DNA of 64,000 bases from JALORV01 sp963766365 (GTDB lineage Bacteria > Pseudomonadota > Gammaproteobacteria > Burkholderiales > Burkholderiaceae_F). The stretch lies in the NCBI GenBank assembly GCA_963766365.1, contig CAVXZK010000018.1:1-64000 (forward strand), written 5' to 3'. The position numbers and the translations under genes were made by a program. Numbering within the stretch: position 1 is the first letter of the stretch; the number at the start of each line of letters is the position of its first letter. The notes under the pieces are model-generated. The model was given only the letters and a program-made list of their open reading frames with translations. It was not told the origin of the DNA and made no database searches. Below are positions 42,678 to 51,638 of this stretch, piece after piece.

Positions 42678-43735
42678 GGAGCGAGCTGCCTGGTGAACCC
42701 GGCCCGCGCGGAACGGACCTCAGGCGACAACTTCAGTTTTTCCATCACGGAATCGGCGATGTACGAGCGCACCCACAACCACGCGATGGCTTCCGCGAGG
42801 ACGCGTCGGGCGGGCGCCGGGGCGTAGCCCAGCGCGGACAGGCGTTCGTGGCTGTACCAGTAGAAGCGCCCCGACATCCTGGCCTCGTCGCGCGTGACCT
42901 GGGGCCGGGTTCCGGTAAGCCGGGCCGACGCCTCGGCCGCCGCGGCCGCGAGGTAGGCCGCCGTGTGATTGAGAACCAGGGATGGGCCGAACGTACCCGT
43001 CAGCTCGGAAATGAGTCGATGGGCGTCTCGCCAGGTGAGGTTCTCCGAACCCAGCACGTAGCGCGCCCCTGTCTTGCCGTGTTCGGCGGCCAGCATGTGT
43101 CCCGCAGCCACATCCCGGGCCGAGACAAAGTTGCAGCCGCCGATGAACGTCGACCGAAATGGGTCATTGAGATAGTTGACGATGTTGGCGTTGCTCGGAC
43201 TGAGTCGGTAATCGAAGCCGCCGACGACCAGCGTGGGACAGACCGCGACCACGTCGACTCCGAGCTCCTCGCCGCGCCGGAACGCGGCGGCTTCCTGCGC
43301 CATCTTGGAACGCGTGTAGGCGGACGGATCCGGCTCATCTGCGGCACTGTTTTCGTCCAGAACCTGACCGCGGGCCGTGGAACCGAGTACGACGGACGAG
43401 GAAGTCACCACGACCCGCTGCACGCGATTCTTGCGAGCTGCTTCCAGGACATTGCGTGTCCCGCGTTCCGCGAGATCGCGTTGATCCTCCGCACTCATGC
43501 CCCAGTAGGAGAAGACAGCGGCCGCGTGGAAGATGATCGAGCAACCCCTGGCTGCGGCGTTCAGGCTCGCCGGATCGAGGATGTCGCCTTCGCGCCGCTC
43601 GACAGGAAGCTTTGCAAGGCTTCGCACATCGCTCGACGGCCGGACCAGCACGCGCACCTGGTGTGAAGCCTCGAGCAGCGCGCCTACGAGATTGGTGCCG
43701 ACGATGCCCGTGGCGCCCGTGACCAGGACTTTCAT
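42674..43735 (-). CDS. NAD-dependent epimerase/dehydratase (extended SDR, HpnA/DFR-like)
   Basis: A 353-residue extended SDR. The cofactor motif is VLVTGATGIVGTNLVGALL (residues 3-21). The catalytic Ser/Tyr/Lys set appears as VVVTSSSVVLGS and YTRSKMAQEAAA. The C-terminal half (FVSARDVAAGHMLAAEHGKT, RYVLGSENLTW) resembles dihydroflavonol-reductase-like and hopanoid-associated sugar epimerases. It overlaps both neighbours by 4 bp in a three-gene operon with a DUF362-SRPBCC fusion and an SRPBCC protein, suggesting reduction of a hydrophobic carbonyl ligand held by those proteins. Confidence 0.85.
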   Translation of the reverse strand: MKVLVTGATGIVGTNLVGALLEASHQVRVLVRPSSDVRSLAKLPVERREGDILDPASLNAAARGCSIIFHAAAVFSYWGMSAEDQRDLAERGTRNVLEAARKNRVQRVVVTSSSVVLGSTARGQVLDENSAADEPDPSAYTRSKMAQEAAAFRRGEELGVDVVAVCPTLVVGGFDYRLSPSNANIVNYLNDPFRSTFIGGCNFVSARDVAAGHMLAAEHGKTGARYVLGSENLTWRDAHRLISELTGTFGPSLVLNHTAAYLAAAAAEASARLTGTRPQVTRDEARMSGRFYWYSHERLSALGYAPAPARRVLAEAIAWLWVRSYIADSVMEKLKLSPEVRSARAGFTRQLAP

Positions 43736-46119
43736 GGACGCACTGGGTCGGCGGCCGGAGGATTCGCCATGCGATCGAGGTCCTTGCGCATGGCGTCGGC
43801 GAGTCCCGTCAGGAAGTCGGGCGCATCGCGCGCAAGTGCGGCCAGCCCAGCGACGATCGCCTGTTCATCACCGCGCGTCCCGCCCTGCTTTGTACCCGCA
43901 GCGGTCGCTTCGAAGTGCCGGAATCCGTCGCGGTCGGTTTCCTGCGGGCGCGGTGCTGCTCCGGGAGCTGGCGTGGCGCCGCCGAAGAGCCACTGCCACA
44001 GATCGGAAACGTCGCCGCGGTGTCTCAACAATTCGGCCGCGGCGGCCGCAGCGGTGGCCAGGTAGCGGGGCAGGTCCCGCGTGCCGGTCGCATCGGCTTC
44101 GCTCGTTGCTTGAAGGTCGTGGCCAATGCGGAAGTCGCGGCCGTCGTAGGCGGCCTGCAGGTTGACCATCGTTCCTTCGAAGAACGTCGTGTAGGCACTT
44201 TCGACAATCGGATCCCGGATGCCAGGCGCCAGGTTTACGTCGAAGACCTTGAAGAAGAGCGGCAGGGCGAACTGCTGCCGGGCGAAGACGCGGACCGTGG
44301 TTTCGCCGGCGGAGGTACGCGTGAACGAGACGCTCCCATCGTCAAAGCGCGCGCTGTCGTTGGCGCTGCGGACCGTGCGCCAGTAGATGACCTGCCGGTC
44401 GCTCTCGTATCGAATGCACTGAAGCTTCTCGACGTCGATGACTTCGCCGCCGAAAAGCACCATCCAGTTGGGCTGCTGCAGGTACAGGTTGCGCTCCACC
44501 TGCTGCACGGTGCGCCGACGCCCGTCGCGGCGGATCGTGACCGTGGCCCCGCCGATGTAATCGTTCATGTACTGGATCGACCGTGTGATGTCGACCGCCG
44601 CCACAAAACTCTCGAACGCGATGGGGAACACGTGGCTGCACGAAAACAGCACCGAACCGTCGACGACGCGCCAGCGCAGGCCCATGCGGTTTGGCGGGGC
44701 GCCCTCGAGCAGCAGCTCGTAGGGCCGGAGGTAGTCGGGAATCGACTCGTAGTCGGCCCGGTTGTAGTCGGCCGGATCGATCGTGAGGGGGGCGACGCGG
44801 CGGCGAAGCTTGTCCTTTGAGAACATCGTGTGCTGCGCCCCGATCGCCGAATCGATGCGCGCGATCACATAGTTGAGGAGCACGACAGCCCAGAACGATC
44901 GCGGGTTGTCGTCAAGCCGCGTCATCAACGGCGCTACGAACGAATTGATGCGATCGTTGTAGAAATCCTTCAGCGGAAAGCGCTCGCGATCGATTGACTG
45001 GAACCACGCGCCGGCGATCTGGCCCAGCGCATCCGAGCCATTGCGCAGCCGGGCGGAGTGGGCAATCAGTGGATGGACATTGCGCCACAACGGATACGGT
45101 CCGAGGTCACCGTCGATCTCGTAGCGCGCCGGCAGGCCGACGGTGCGCAGCGCCAACGCGTTCACCGGCGAGGCATAGGGGTCGACGCCCATTTTCGCGG
45201 CACCGGCCCAGTCGGCCAGCAAAGCATCGGGGCTGGCGATGAACGTGTGGGTCTGCATGGCGCGCGGCGCACGATGGCCCGCGCCGCCATGGCTGCTGGT
45301 GTATCCGTCAATGACGTTGAAGTGAGGTGGTGCCCGGCGAAGCACCTCGAGACAGTCTTCGGGCAGTGAGCGGCGCCGCGGTGCGCCGCGGGCGTTCCTC
45401 GTGGCGGTCACACCGGCCAGGTTGTGGACGCACAGCGCAAACACGCTGTCCTCATGCGTCTTGTTCTTTGCGAAGTTGATCCGGTAGCCGGCGTCCGCCC
45501 AGTGCGCATTGATGGGGGTCACCGGGCTGTCTTCGGGCCGGGCCAGCGCCGCAATTGAATTGTCGAGGCCGACGATTTCGTAGTGTCTGCCTTTCGTCGT
45601 CGCGAACCGATAGCCGACGAGTTCGGGCACGACCAGCGCATCGCGATTGTGGAGCCATGCGTCCGGGTCGTTCCGCCCGTCAATCACCACCACATTCGTG
45701 AAGCCGCTGTCATGCAGCAGGTCGACAAGGTGCTCGACCAGTGCCGGGTCGGTGCCGCCGGGCGTCCGTGGATCATAGAAGTCGAGATCCGGCTTGATGG
45801 CGATGCGGAACTGGGTTCGGCGCAGTCGCGCCGACCGGCGCACCTGCTCGACGTGGCGCCAGAAGCCGGCGGCCTCCAGCGCCTGCTCCAGCAACGCCAG
45901 AGTCTGCGCACCGAGCTGCTGAGTGATGCTGACGCGGACGGATGCGGCGGGCGCGCCGCGCTCCACGGAAGGCGTCGCCGATCGCCGCTTGGTGGGCAGG
46001 CGACGCCCGGCCGGGGCGTCCGCCTGTTTGACCTTCCTTCGCAATCTCACCCGTAGCCCCCGCTCTGTCGGGTACACGATCGATGCCAGACGAGCCGGTC
46101 GATTGCGTGATGTGCCCAT
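43732..46119 (-). CDS. DUF362-SRPBCC fusion protein
   Basis: The ATG at 46119 gives a 795-residue protein. Residues ~60-370 match DUF362: IAIKPDLDFYDPRTPGGTDP, GFTNVVVIDGRNDPD, INFAKNKTHEDSVFALCVHN and a NVIDGYTSSHGGAGHRAPRA motif. Residues ~460-690 look like an SRPBCC ligand-binding domain (SYxHVFPIAFESFVAAVDIT-like region, then a VRVFARQQFALPLFFKVFDV strand-turn). The Ala-rich C-terminus is low complexity. No ferredoxin Cys cluster, seen in some DUF362 proteins, is visible. An earlier ATG (46179) would overlap the divergent promoter. It is the first gene of a three-gene operon with 4-bp overlaps. Function is unknown. Confidence 0.7.
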   Translation of the reverse strand: MGTSRNRPARLASIVYPTERGLRVRLRRKVKQADAPAGRRLPTKRRSATPSVERGAPAASVRVSITQQLGAQTLALLEQALEAAGFWRHVEQVRRSARLRRTQFRIAIKPDLDFYDPRTPGGTDPALVEHLVDLLHDSGFTNVVVIDGRNDPDAWLHNRDALVVPELVGYRFATTKGRHYEIVGLDNSIAALARPEDSPVTPINAHWADAGYRINFAKNKTHEDSVFALCVHNLAGVTATRNARGAPRRRSLPEDCLEVLRRAPPHFNVIDGYTSSHGGAGHRAPRAMQTHTFIASPDALLADWAGAAKMGVDPYASPVNALALRTVGLPARYEIDGDLGPYPLWRNVHPLIAHSARLRNGSDALGQIAGAWFQSIDRERFPLKDFYNDRINSFVAPLMTRLDDNPRSFWAVVLLNYVIARIDSAIGAQHTMFSKDKLRRRVAPLTIDPADYNRADYESIPDYLRPYELLLEGAPPNRMGLRWRVVDGSVLFSCSHVFPIAFESFVAAVDITRSIQYMNDYIGGATVTIRRDGRRRTVQQVERNLYLQQPNWMVLFGGEVIDVEKLQCIRYESDRQVIYWRTVRSANDSARFDDGSVSFTRTSAGETTVRVFARQQFALPLFFKVFDVNLAPGIRDPIVESAYTTFFEGTMVNLQAAYDGRDFRIGHDLQATSEADATGTRDLPRYLATAAAAAAELLRHRGDVSDLWQWLFGGATPAPGAAPRPQETDRDGFRHFEATAAGTKQGGTRGDEQAIVAGLAALARDAPDFLTGLADAMRKDLDRMANPPAADPVRP

Positions 46120-46129
46120 TGTCGATGGG

Positions 46130-46136
46130 TTATAAC
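46130..46136. promoter_or_regulatory. Shared -10 element between divergent genes
   Basis: TTATAAC at 46130-46136 lies in an otherwise GC-rich 68-bp gap. Because TTATAA is symmetric it can act as -10 in both directions: toward the propeller-like gene (ATG 46188) and toward the DUF362 fusion (ATG 46119, nearly leaderless). No clear -35 boxes are seen. Confidence 0.4.
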
Positions 46137-46187
46137 GTAACGGCTCGTTCGCGGCCACGGGGCCCGACGTTTCTGCCATAGCCTGCC

Positions 46188-47465
46188 ATGAAAGAGTATC
46201 CGTACCGCTTCCACATCGCCCTCGATGGCAACGGACTCAACGGCCTCGAGGGCATGGCGGGTGTCTGCCAGTTTCTGTTCGATCCGGCCGATAACGCGTA
46301 CGCGTACAAGGTGAGCTACTACGACGGTATCGCGGGTGGCCATGCCGTCAGTGTCAACCCCGGCGGCACGATCGGTTTCCTCGGCAACACCGGCCAGCAC
46401 CTGATGCTCTACGACGCACGAAATTCGGAGCACCTGGCGCGCCAGTCCACGCTGCGCTTTGAAACCAACGACACCTCGCTGCGCGGAAGCACGCACGCGG
46501 TCTGGCTCTCGGACCAGGAGTTCGTCACCGCGATCGGGGATTTCTTCTACCGCTTTGACGTCCGCGATCTGGCGGCGGGGCAGAAGCTTGGCCCGCATAA
46601 GGTCAAGCTGCCTCACGCGATCAAGCTGACGGCATCGCGCAGGTACCTGGTGTACGGGTCGATGGATCATCCGCGCATGACCGACGGCGAGGCGCGGGAA
46701 GTCGGAGTCTTCGATCTCGAGACCGGCACGGCCCGACGCATCGAACTGCCGACGACCTGCTGGCATGTCGTCGCAGATGCAGACAGGGACATCTTCTACA
46801 GCCTGTCCTTCCGCGTCCTGCCGCAGGCGTATGAGGACTATCACGAGTGGGCGATGGCCTACCTGAAGGAGTACGCCTACGAGATCGACGCTCCGACCGG
46901 ACAGGTGCTGCGACACTGGGCCTGCAGCCGCGACGTGCCGGCGCATATCAACTCGGACGTGACACTGTCCGATCGCGAACTCATCTTCTGCACCGGCGCA
47001 AGCCAGACGATCGTGTTCATCGATCGCGACTCGTTTGCGCAGTTCCGAATGATCGATGAACGTCCGGATCTGGACACACTGCTGAAGAACCGGCGGGCGG
47101 TCGGCAAGCAGATCGGTGACGCGTTGTCGCGCGGCAGTCCCGTTCCGGACAGCCGCCATTTCGTCAGCGCCCTGCGGCTGTCGCGTTTCGCCGTTCTCGA
47201 TTCGGTGTATGCCTGCCAGCTGTCCGAAGACCAGTCACTCCTGTTCACTGCCAACCGCGGCCTGAACCACATCACGGTGTACGACTATCCGTCGAACGAA
47301 GTCCGGCTGCAGGTGAAGATGCCGGACTTGCAGGAGTACGTATCACTGCCCAGGTCAGCGGACCCGCGGCTCGGTTTCCATCACGGTTATCTGTGCAGTC
47401 CGAAGCCTCGCGAAGTCCCGCAGGTGCCTCGAGCGGGCAGGCGCCGCACACCGTCCGCCGTGTGA
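46188..47465 (+). CDS. Propeller-like hypothetical protein
   Basis: A 425-residue soluble protein without signal peptide. Repeated blade-like strands ending in GTIGFLGNTGQHLMLYDARN, HAVWLSDQEFVTAIGDFFYR, REVGVFDLETGTARRIELPT and SLLFTANRGLNHITVYDYPS suggest a WD40/YVTN-type beta-propeller of about six to seven blades. No enzyme motif is visible. It is divergent to the DUF362 operon across 68 bp and probably belongs to the same system. The last 25 residues are basic and Pro-rich. Confidence 0.6.
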   Translation: MKEYPYRFHIALDGNGLNGLEGMAGVCQFLFDPADNAYAYKVSYYDGIAGGHAVSVNPGGTIGFLGNTGQHLMLYDARNSEHLARQSTLRFETNDTSLRGSTHAVWLSDQEFVTAIGDFFYRFDVRDLAAGQKLGPHKVKLPHAIKLTASRRYLVYGSMDHPRMTDGEAREVGVFDLETGTARRIELPTTCWHVVADADRDIFYSLSFRVLPQAYEDYHEWAMAYLKEYAYEIDAPTGQVLRHWACSRDVPAHINSDVTLSDRELIFCTGASQTIVFIDRDSFAQFRMIDERPDLDTLLKNRRAVGKQIGDALSRGSPVPDSRHFVSALRLSRFAVLDSVYACQLSEDQSLLFTANRGLNHITVYDYPSNEVRLQVKMPDLQEYVSLPRSADPRLGFHHGYLCSPKPREVPQVPRAGRRRTPSAV

Positions 47466-47483
47466 GCGGCGCGCCGCTCGCGC

Positions 47484-48035
47484 TCAGCGAGGCGCGGCCG
47501 ACTTCACAACCGTGGGCGCCAGTTCGACGGTTTGCGCGTTCGAGGCCCACCAGAGGTGACCTTCCTGGATGGTGCAGGTCACGTCCATCGAGCGGGAAGC
47601 AAGCGACTCGAGCGCACTCGCGTCGGCGTCCGTGAGCTTCAGTACGCTGAGATTCTCGAGCCGTTCTAGGTCCGGCGCCAAAGCACTCCACCAGGTGTCA
47701 AAGCGTCGGTCGCCATATGCGACGATGACCACTTGAGCGGCACGGCCGCAAGCCTTGCGAACTTCCCTGACATCAGGCAATCCGACGTCGATCCAGAGCC
47801 TGATCGCACCGGTGGCGTCACGCTTCCAGAGATCCGGTTCATCCTCAGTCGAAAGTCCTCGCCCGAAGCTGAGGCCGTCGTCGGAGTGAAGCGCAAACGC
47901 CAACAGACGCACCATGAGGCGCGCCTCGGTTTCCGAAGGGTGACGGGCGAGTGTCAGGGAATGGCGCGCATACACCTGGCGATCAAGGTCCGCAACCGAC
48001 AGTTCCGCCCGATAAATCGTTGAGCGCTGTGCCAT
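47484..48035 (-). CDS. yaeQ: YaeQ family protein
   Basis: A 183-residue protein following the YaeQ pattern throughout: QRSTIYRAELSVADLDRQVY at the N-terminus, TLARHPSETEARLMVRLLAF, then a PD-(D/E)xK-like core (EDEPDLWKRDATGAIRLWID, VGLPDVREVRKACGRA) and a WWASNAQTVEL C-terminus. YaeQ proteins have a nuclease-like fold of unproven activity. It converges with the propeller-like gene, leaving 18 bp. Confidence 0.9.
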   Translation of the reverse strand: MAQRSTIYRAELSVADLDRQVYARHSLTLARHPSETEARLMVRLLAFALHSDDGLSFGRGLSTEDEPDLWKRDATGAIRLWIDVGLPDVREVRKACGRAAQVVIVAYGDRRFDTWWSALAPDLERLENLSVLKLTDADASALESLASRSMDVTCTIQEGHLWWASNAQTVELAPTVVKSAAPR

Positions 48036-48087
48036 GGCGGATTGTATGCAGCGGGCGCCGTATCTGAGGGTTGCATTGGGCCGATGT

Positions 48088-48175
48088 CGTTAAAGGTTGT
48101 CCGACGTCTGCCCGCGAGTCGGGACGTGTTGGCGCATGCCGTGGTGCCAGGGCAGGCGTTGGACAACCCTTAACG
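48088..48175. repeat. 26-bp imperfect inverted repeat
   Basis: Arms 48088-48113 and 48150-48175 pair at all but three positions, with a 36-nt loop. Outer ends read CGTTAA and TTAACG. The DNA could extrude as a cruciform or be transcribed into a long hairpin. It lies upstream of yaeQ in a 490-bp gap. Confidence 0.7.
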
Positions 48176-48326
48176 CGAGTCGCCGATGCCTGAAAGTCGA
48201 CAGGCGTCTATCTCAAGTCGTCGAGTGCTCGCGCGCCGCTGCCGTTCCTTCTACTCGGCCATGGTGCAGTGCCGGTCGCCCGGGATCGTTGGTTGTCCGA
48301 TTCTAGGAAGGCCACCGTCCGCTCGC

Positions 48327-48470
48327 TCATGACCGCAGCAGTATCCAACCCGCGACTCCCGTTGCGATGGCGACTGCGATCCAATTGAGCCAGCGGGTCT
48401 CCGAATCCTTCCACTGCTCTTCCTTAACCTGATCGTGCTGCGTACCGCCGGTGACGGTGGCGCGTGGCAC
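48327..48470 (-). CDS. Possible small membrane protein
   Basis: A 47-residue frame starting at GTG 48470. The C-terminal two thirds read EEQWKDSETRWLNWIAVAIA then TGVAGWILLRS, a charged stretch followed by one membrane helix. It has no ATG and no obvious ribosome site, so it is uncertain. It lies divergent to the SnoaL-like gene. Confidence 0.25.
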   Translation of the reverse strand: MPRATVTGGTQHDQVKEEQWKDSETRWLNWIAVAIATGVAGWILLRS

Positions 48471-48527
48471 ACTGGCCGACGCCCGGCCAAAATCCGGCCG
48501 CCGCAATCCAAACCAGAGGAGACATCG

Positions 48528-48890
48528 ATGCTGACGATGGAGAAGACGGCCGACTACGTGAAGCGTTGGGTCGCCGCGTTCGAGTCGAAGGACCTCGATC
48601 GTGTGGTGGACTTCTACACCAACGACGTGATCTTCCACTCCCCACTGATTGCGCGGCTGAGCCATGACCCCAGCGGCACCGTGCAGGGCAAGGCGGCGCT
48701 GCGTGCGTACGTGAAGAAAGGCTTCGAGGTGTTCGACCACATCCAGTTCACCGTGCTCGACGTGCTGCGCGGCGTCGACAGCATTGCGATCCACTACAAG
48801 GGCATCACGGGCACGCATGTCATCGAGGTGCTGTTCTTCGACAAGGACGGCGTGGTCCGCGAGTCGTACGTGCACTACGCGTCGGCCTGA
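48528..48890 (+). CDS. SnoaL-like/NTF2-fold protein
   Basis: A 120-residue protein of the nuclear-transport-factor-2 fold: TADYVKRWVAAFESKDLDRV, VDFYTNDVIFHSPL, GKAALRAYVKKGFEVF and HYKGITGTHVIEVLFFDKDG. This cone-shaped fold binds small ligands or acts as isomerase or dehydratase; catalytic identity cannot be told. AGAGGAGAC precedes the ATG at 48528; an earlier in-frame start at 48435 has no ribosome site. Confidence 0.8.
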   Translation: MLTMEKTADYVKRWVAAFESKDLDRVVDFYTNDVIFHSPLIARLSHDPSGTVQGKAALRAYVKKGFEVFDHIQFTVLDVLRGVDSIAIHYKGITGTHVIEVLFFDKDGVVRESYVHYASA

Positions 48891-48946
48891 TTAGCAACAG
48901 AGTGCAATAGCCCATCCCGTGACGCGGAGTCGTATTGCAGCCACGA

Positions 48947-50164
48947 TCACCGCAACAATCCGCGTGCTGCCTGTCTCACTTCGGGCGAAGAGAAGCGAAA
49001 CACGGCGCGATCCAGCACGTAGTGGATGAAGCTGGTTGCAAAGCCCAGGGCCAGCAGCGCCGGCACGAACGGGGAGGAGCGCAGCCACCACGCCGCCTCG
49101 CCAAAGATGCGGTCTGCGTAGACGAATTCGTCGCTTACGGCCTCCACCTCGAGCAGCGGCAGGAGCAAGGCGGAGGCGGCGGCGAGCACGAGCAGCACAG
49201 CCCAACCGCGCCGGTTGATCGGCGCCAGCATCCGCTGCCAGCGCGTGGCAGGTTCCTGACTTCCGCCGGACGCTGCGAGCGAGGCGAGCCCCATCGCGGC
49301 GCTCCAATGCTGCACGCTCCACAGCACGATGAACAGGAAGGGGTCGCGCGCCAGGAAGGCGAAGAGCACCATGGCCGAAACATTGAGGACGTAGGCTACG
49401 CGCGGCAGGGATGGGCGCAGCGAGCGCAGTTCGACGGCCAGCAGCAGGACGCTCAGGATCACGACGAGGACGATGCCGCCATCGTGCAGCGTGCGCGCGA
49501 ACAGGTCCGCCCCCACCGCTCCCAGCAGCGGGTCAATCCAGCGCTCCTGGAAGGCAATTGATCCGGCCAGCGCCTCAGCCACGACGACGAAACCGCCGCC
49601 CACGACCAACGCGAACCACCGATCGAGCCGCCGGGTGGTCGCCTCCGCCGCTCGCCCGGCGCGCGCGCGGTAGAGGCTGAGCAGCCCGAAGTGCTGCGCG
49701 GCAAAGTGGTAACTCACCAGCAGGTAGTTCAAGACCGCGAGCCAGACCACGCGCTCGGTGAGAGACACAGGCAGAGCACTCTCGGGAGCCAACAGCACGG
49801 CGAAGCAGGCCACGACGATGGCCAGGGGGGCCGCTACAAAGCGCAGCCGCTGCGTTGAGAGCAGGGAGCGGTACGCCGGAGTCGCATAAGCCAGCCAGGC
49901 CGACGCGATCCGGTGACCGAACCACAGCGGCACCGCAAGAGCGAAGAAGAGCCCGTCGACGGGACTGTCGCGTACGTCGTCATGACCCCACCCCAGCAGA
50001 AGGACCAGGGGAGCCAACCACAGCCCATTCAGGATCCAAACAAGATCCCACGTGGGACTTCTGATCCAGCCAGTGTGGACTGAACGAAACACCCCGGCCT
50101 TGCTCGAATCCTTCCCGGCCGGTGCTTCGGCTCGGTTCAACGCGACCGTCTGATCTACGACCAT
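48947..50164 (-). CDS. Multi-pass integral membrane protein
   Basis: A 405-residue protein with about nine to ten hydrophobic segments (LVWILNGLWLAPLVLLLGWG, LAIVVACFAVLLAPESALPV, WFALVVGGGFVVVAEALAGS, FLFIVLWSVQHWSAAMGLAS among them). Conserved polar or aromatic residues sit in membrane segments, including several His (FGHRIAS, SYHFAAQHFGLL, SVQHWS), which hints at metal or heme binding or a desaturase-like site. No family is assigned. It stands between convergent SnoaL-like and GST genes. Confidence 0.65.
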   Translation of the reverse strand: MVVDQTVALNRAEAPAGKDSSKAGVFRSVHTGWIRSPTWDLVWILNGLWLAPLVLLLGWGHDDVRDSPVDGLFFALAVPLWFGHRIASAWLAYATPAYRSLLSTQRLRFVAAPLAIVVACFAVLLAPESALPVSLTERVVWLAVLNYLLVSYHFAAQHFGLLSLYRARAGRAAEATTRRLDRWFALVVGGGFVVVAEALAGSIAFQERWIDPLLGAVGADLFARTLHDGGIVLVVILSVLLLAVELRSLRPSLPRVAYVLNVSAMVLFAFLARDPFLFIVLWSVQHWSAAMGLASLAASGGSQEPATRWQRMLAPINRRGWAVLLVLAAASALLLPLLEVEAVSDEFVYADRIFGEAAWWLRSSPFVPALLALGFATSFIHYVLDRAVFRFSSPEVRQAARGLLR

Positions 50165-50223
50165 GGCCGCCTTTTGGCGAATCGCCCGAACTCCGTCAAC
50201 GTCGCGTGCTCGCCGAAATGCGG

Positions 50224-50847
50224 TCAGGCCGCCTTGCGACGCTGGTAGTACTCAGCGACCTTCGGATGGCTGGCCACCCGCTCGTAGTGCTTCACCAGCT
50301 GCGGCGCGACGGTGTCCACGAGGTCCTTCGGAATGTAGTCCAGCACCCCGGACCGCAGCCAGCGAATCAACATCATGACTTTCAGATCGGCCACCGTAAG
50401 GCGCCGGTCAGCGAAATACTCTCCACCGGCGGCTTCCAGTCTTGCCTGGAACTGCCCCAGGTAGCGCGTGATATGACCCACTGCAAGCTCTTCGCGTGCC
50501 TTCTTCTTCTCGTCCTCGGGCAAGCCGATGGTGTGCGCGATCCGGGTGCTGATGTCTTCAGCCGCCTCCATCACTTCGTCGCACAGGAATGCCTGCAAGT
50601 CGTCCTTTGGATACAGGCCGGTCAGCTTGCCGACGTAGCGATTGATGCTGTTGGACTGCGAAACCACCTGGCCGTCCACTTCCAGAGTAGGTATCGCAAG
50701 GAACGGAGTCTTGTCGCGGAAAGCGGGCCATTCCTTGCCCGCGATGCGGTGATCTTCGAACGCGATGCCACCGATGTGAAGCGCCAGACGCGCAGGCTCG
50801 CCGCGTCCGCCGTCGAAGTCGAAATAGGTCAGCTTGAGCTTTGGCAT
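50224..50847 (-). CDS. Glutathione S-transferase
   Basis: A 207-residue GST. The thioredoxin-like N-terminal domain starts PKLKLTYFDFDGGRGEPARL, with the catalytic Tyr near residue 7 typical of sigma/mu-type GSTs. It has the cis-Pro motif IPTLEVDGQVVSQSNSINRY (about 54-73), which binds glutathione. The C-terminal helical domain includes RLTVADLKVMMLIRWL. It would conjugate glutathione to electrophiles in the cytoplasm. The ATG at 50847 gives the normal family length; the upstream extension is not supported. Confidence 0.9.
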   Translation of the reverse strand: MPKLKLTYFDFDGGRGEPARLALHIGGIAFEDHRIAGKEWPAFRDKTPFLAIPTLEVDGQVVSQSNSINRYVGKLTGLYPKDDLQAFLCDEVMEAAEDISTRIAHTIGLPEDEKKKAREELAVGHITRYLGQFQARLEAAGGEYFADRRLTVADLKVMMLIRWLRSGVLDYIPKDLVDTVAPQLVKHYERVASHPKVAEYYQRRKAA

Positions 50848-51010
50848 TTGTGGGTCCTTGGAACTCTGGGTCGTCCCTCGCAAGAGTCTGTTTGCAGAGA
50901 AGTCTATCTCGACCCTCTGAATCGCCAGCTCTGAGGCAAGTCGGCCCGAACGATCAGGGCACGGCGAGCCCCTGCGCTGCGGCGATGAAGAAAGATCAAG
51001 TCCCCGCGGG

Positions 51011-51556
51011 TCAATCGAGGCCGAACTGGTCGCCCAGCACGACCCGCCGCTGCTCGTCGCGCACCAACGGGGCCCAGGGCAGGTCGGTGACGCCCGGGTC
51101 GATGCCCGCCTGCATCAGCAGCGTTGTCACTTGCCCGCGATGATGGGCTTGATGATTGAACATCTGCACCACGCAGAGCCAGCGCGGTCGCGAAAGCTCG
51201 CGCTGCGCGACGCCGGAGTACCAGGTCAGGGTGCCGGCGAGCTGCCCGCTATCGAGCTGAGCGGCCCACGCCCCGATCTCGTCATCCATCGCGCGTCGTG
51301 CTTCAAGAAGATCCTCGAAGCTGAAATACAGATCCGCGCCCATTTTCCCGACCGGATATGACCCGCCGTTGAACCGGGGAAGCCAGACCCGGTCGCCCCA
51401 CAGGATGTGGTTCAGCGTCGAATGGATCGAGCGGAAGAAGGCCCCGCGATCGGCCTTGCGCGCCTCGTCCGGCAGCTGCGCTGCCGCCTCGTAGAGCTTG
51501 TGATTCATCCAGTCGTTGTAGGCTGACATCGACTGGCAGTACTCTGCGTCGATCAT
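51011..51556 (-). CDS. DinB family protein
   Basis: A 181-residue four-helix-bundle protein of the DinB/YfiT type. Three His expected for metal binding are in RSIHSTLNHILWGDRVW and FNHQAHHRGQVTTLL. It has the family length and the final GITDLPW-like segment (DPGVTDLPWAPLV). These proteins are metal-dependent transferases in thiol metabolism in some bacteria; the substrate here is unknown. Confidence 0.9.
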   Translation of the reverse strand: MIDAEYCQSMSAYNDWMNHKLYEAAAQLPDEARKADRGAFFRSIHSTLNHILWGDRVWLPRFNGGSYPVGKMGADLYFSFEDLLEARRAMDDEIGAWAAQLDSGQLAGTLTWYSGVAQRELSRPRWLCVVQMFNHQAHHRGQVTTLLMQAGIDPGVTDLPWAPLVRDEQRRVVLGDQFGLD

Positions 51557-51638
51557 GTGGCCCTCGCTACGCTGCGGTACGTCCGCCGCGCCGTGATTCT
51601 GAGGCTACGTTCATTCGGCCGCTAGTAACTGAGTCGAG

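Noticed and set aside
48088..48175. Possible integron attC site
   Set aside because: The arms end in GTT outward and AAC inward, the reverse of the attC layout, and no integrase or cassette array is present.
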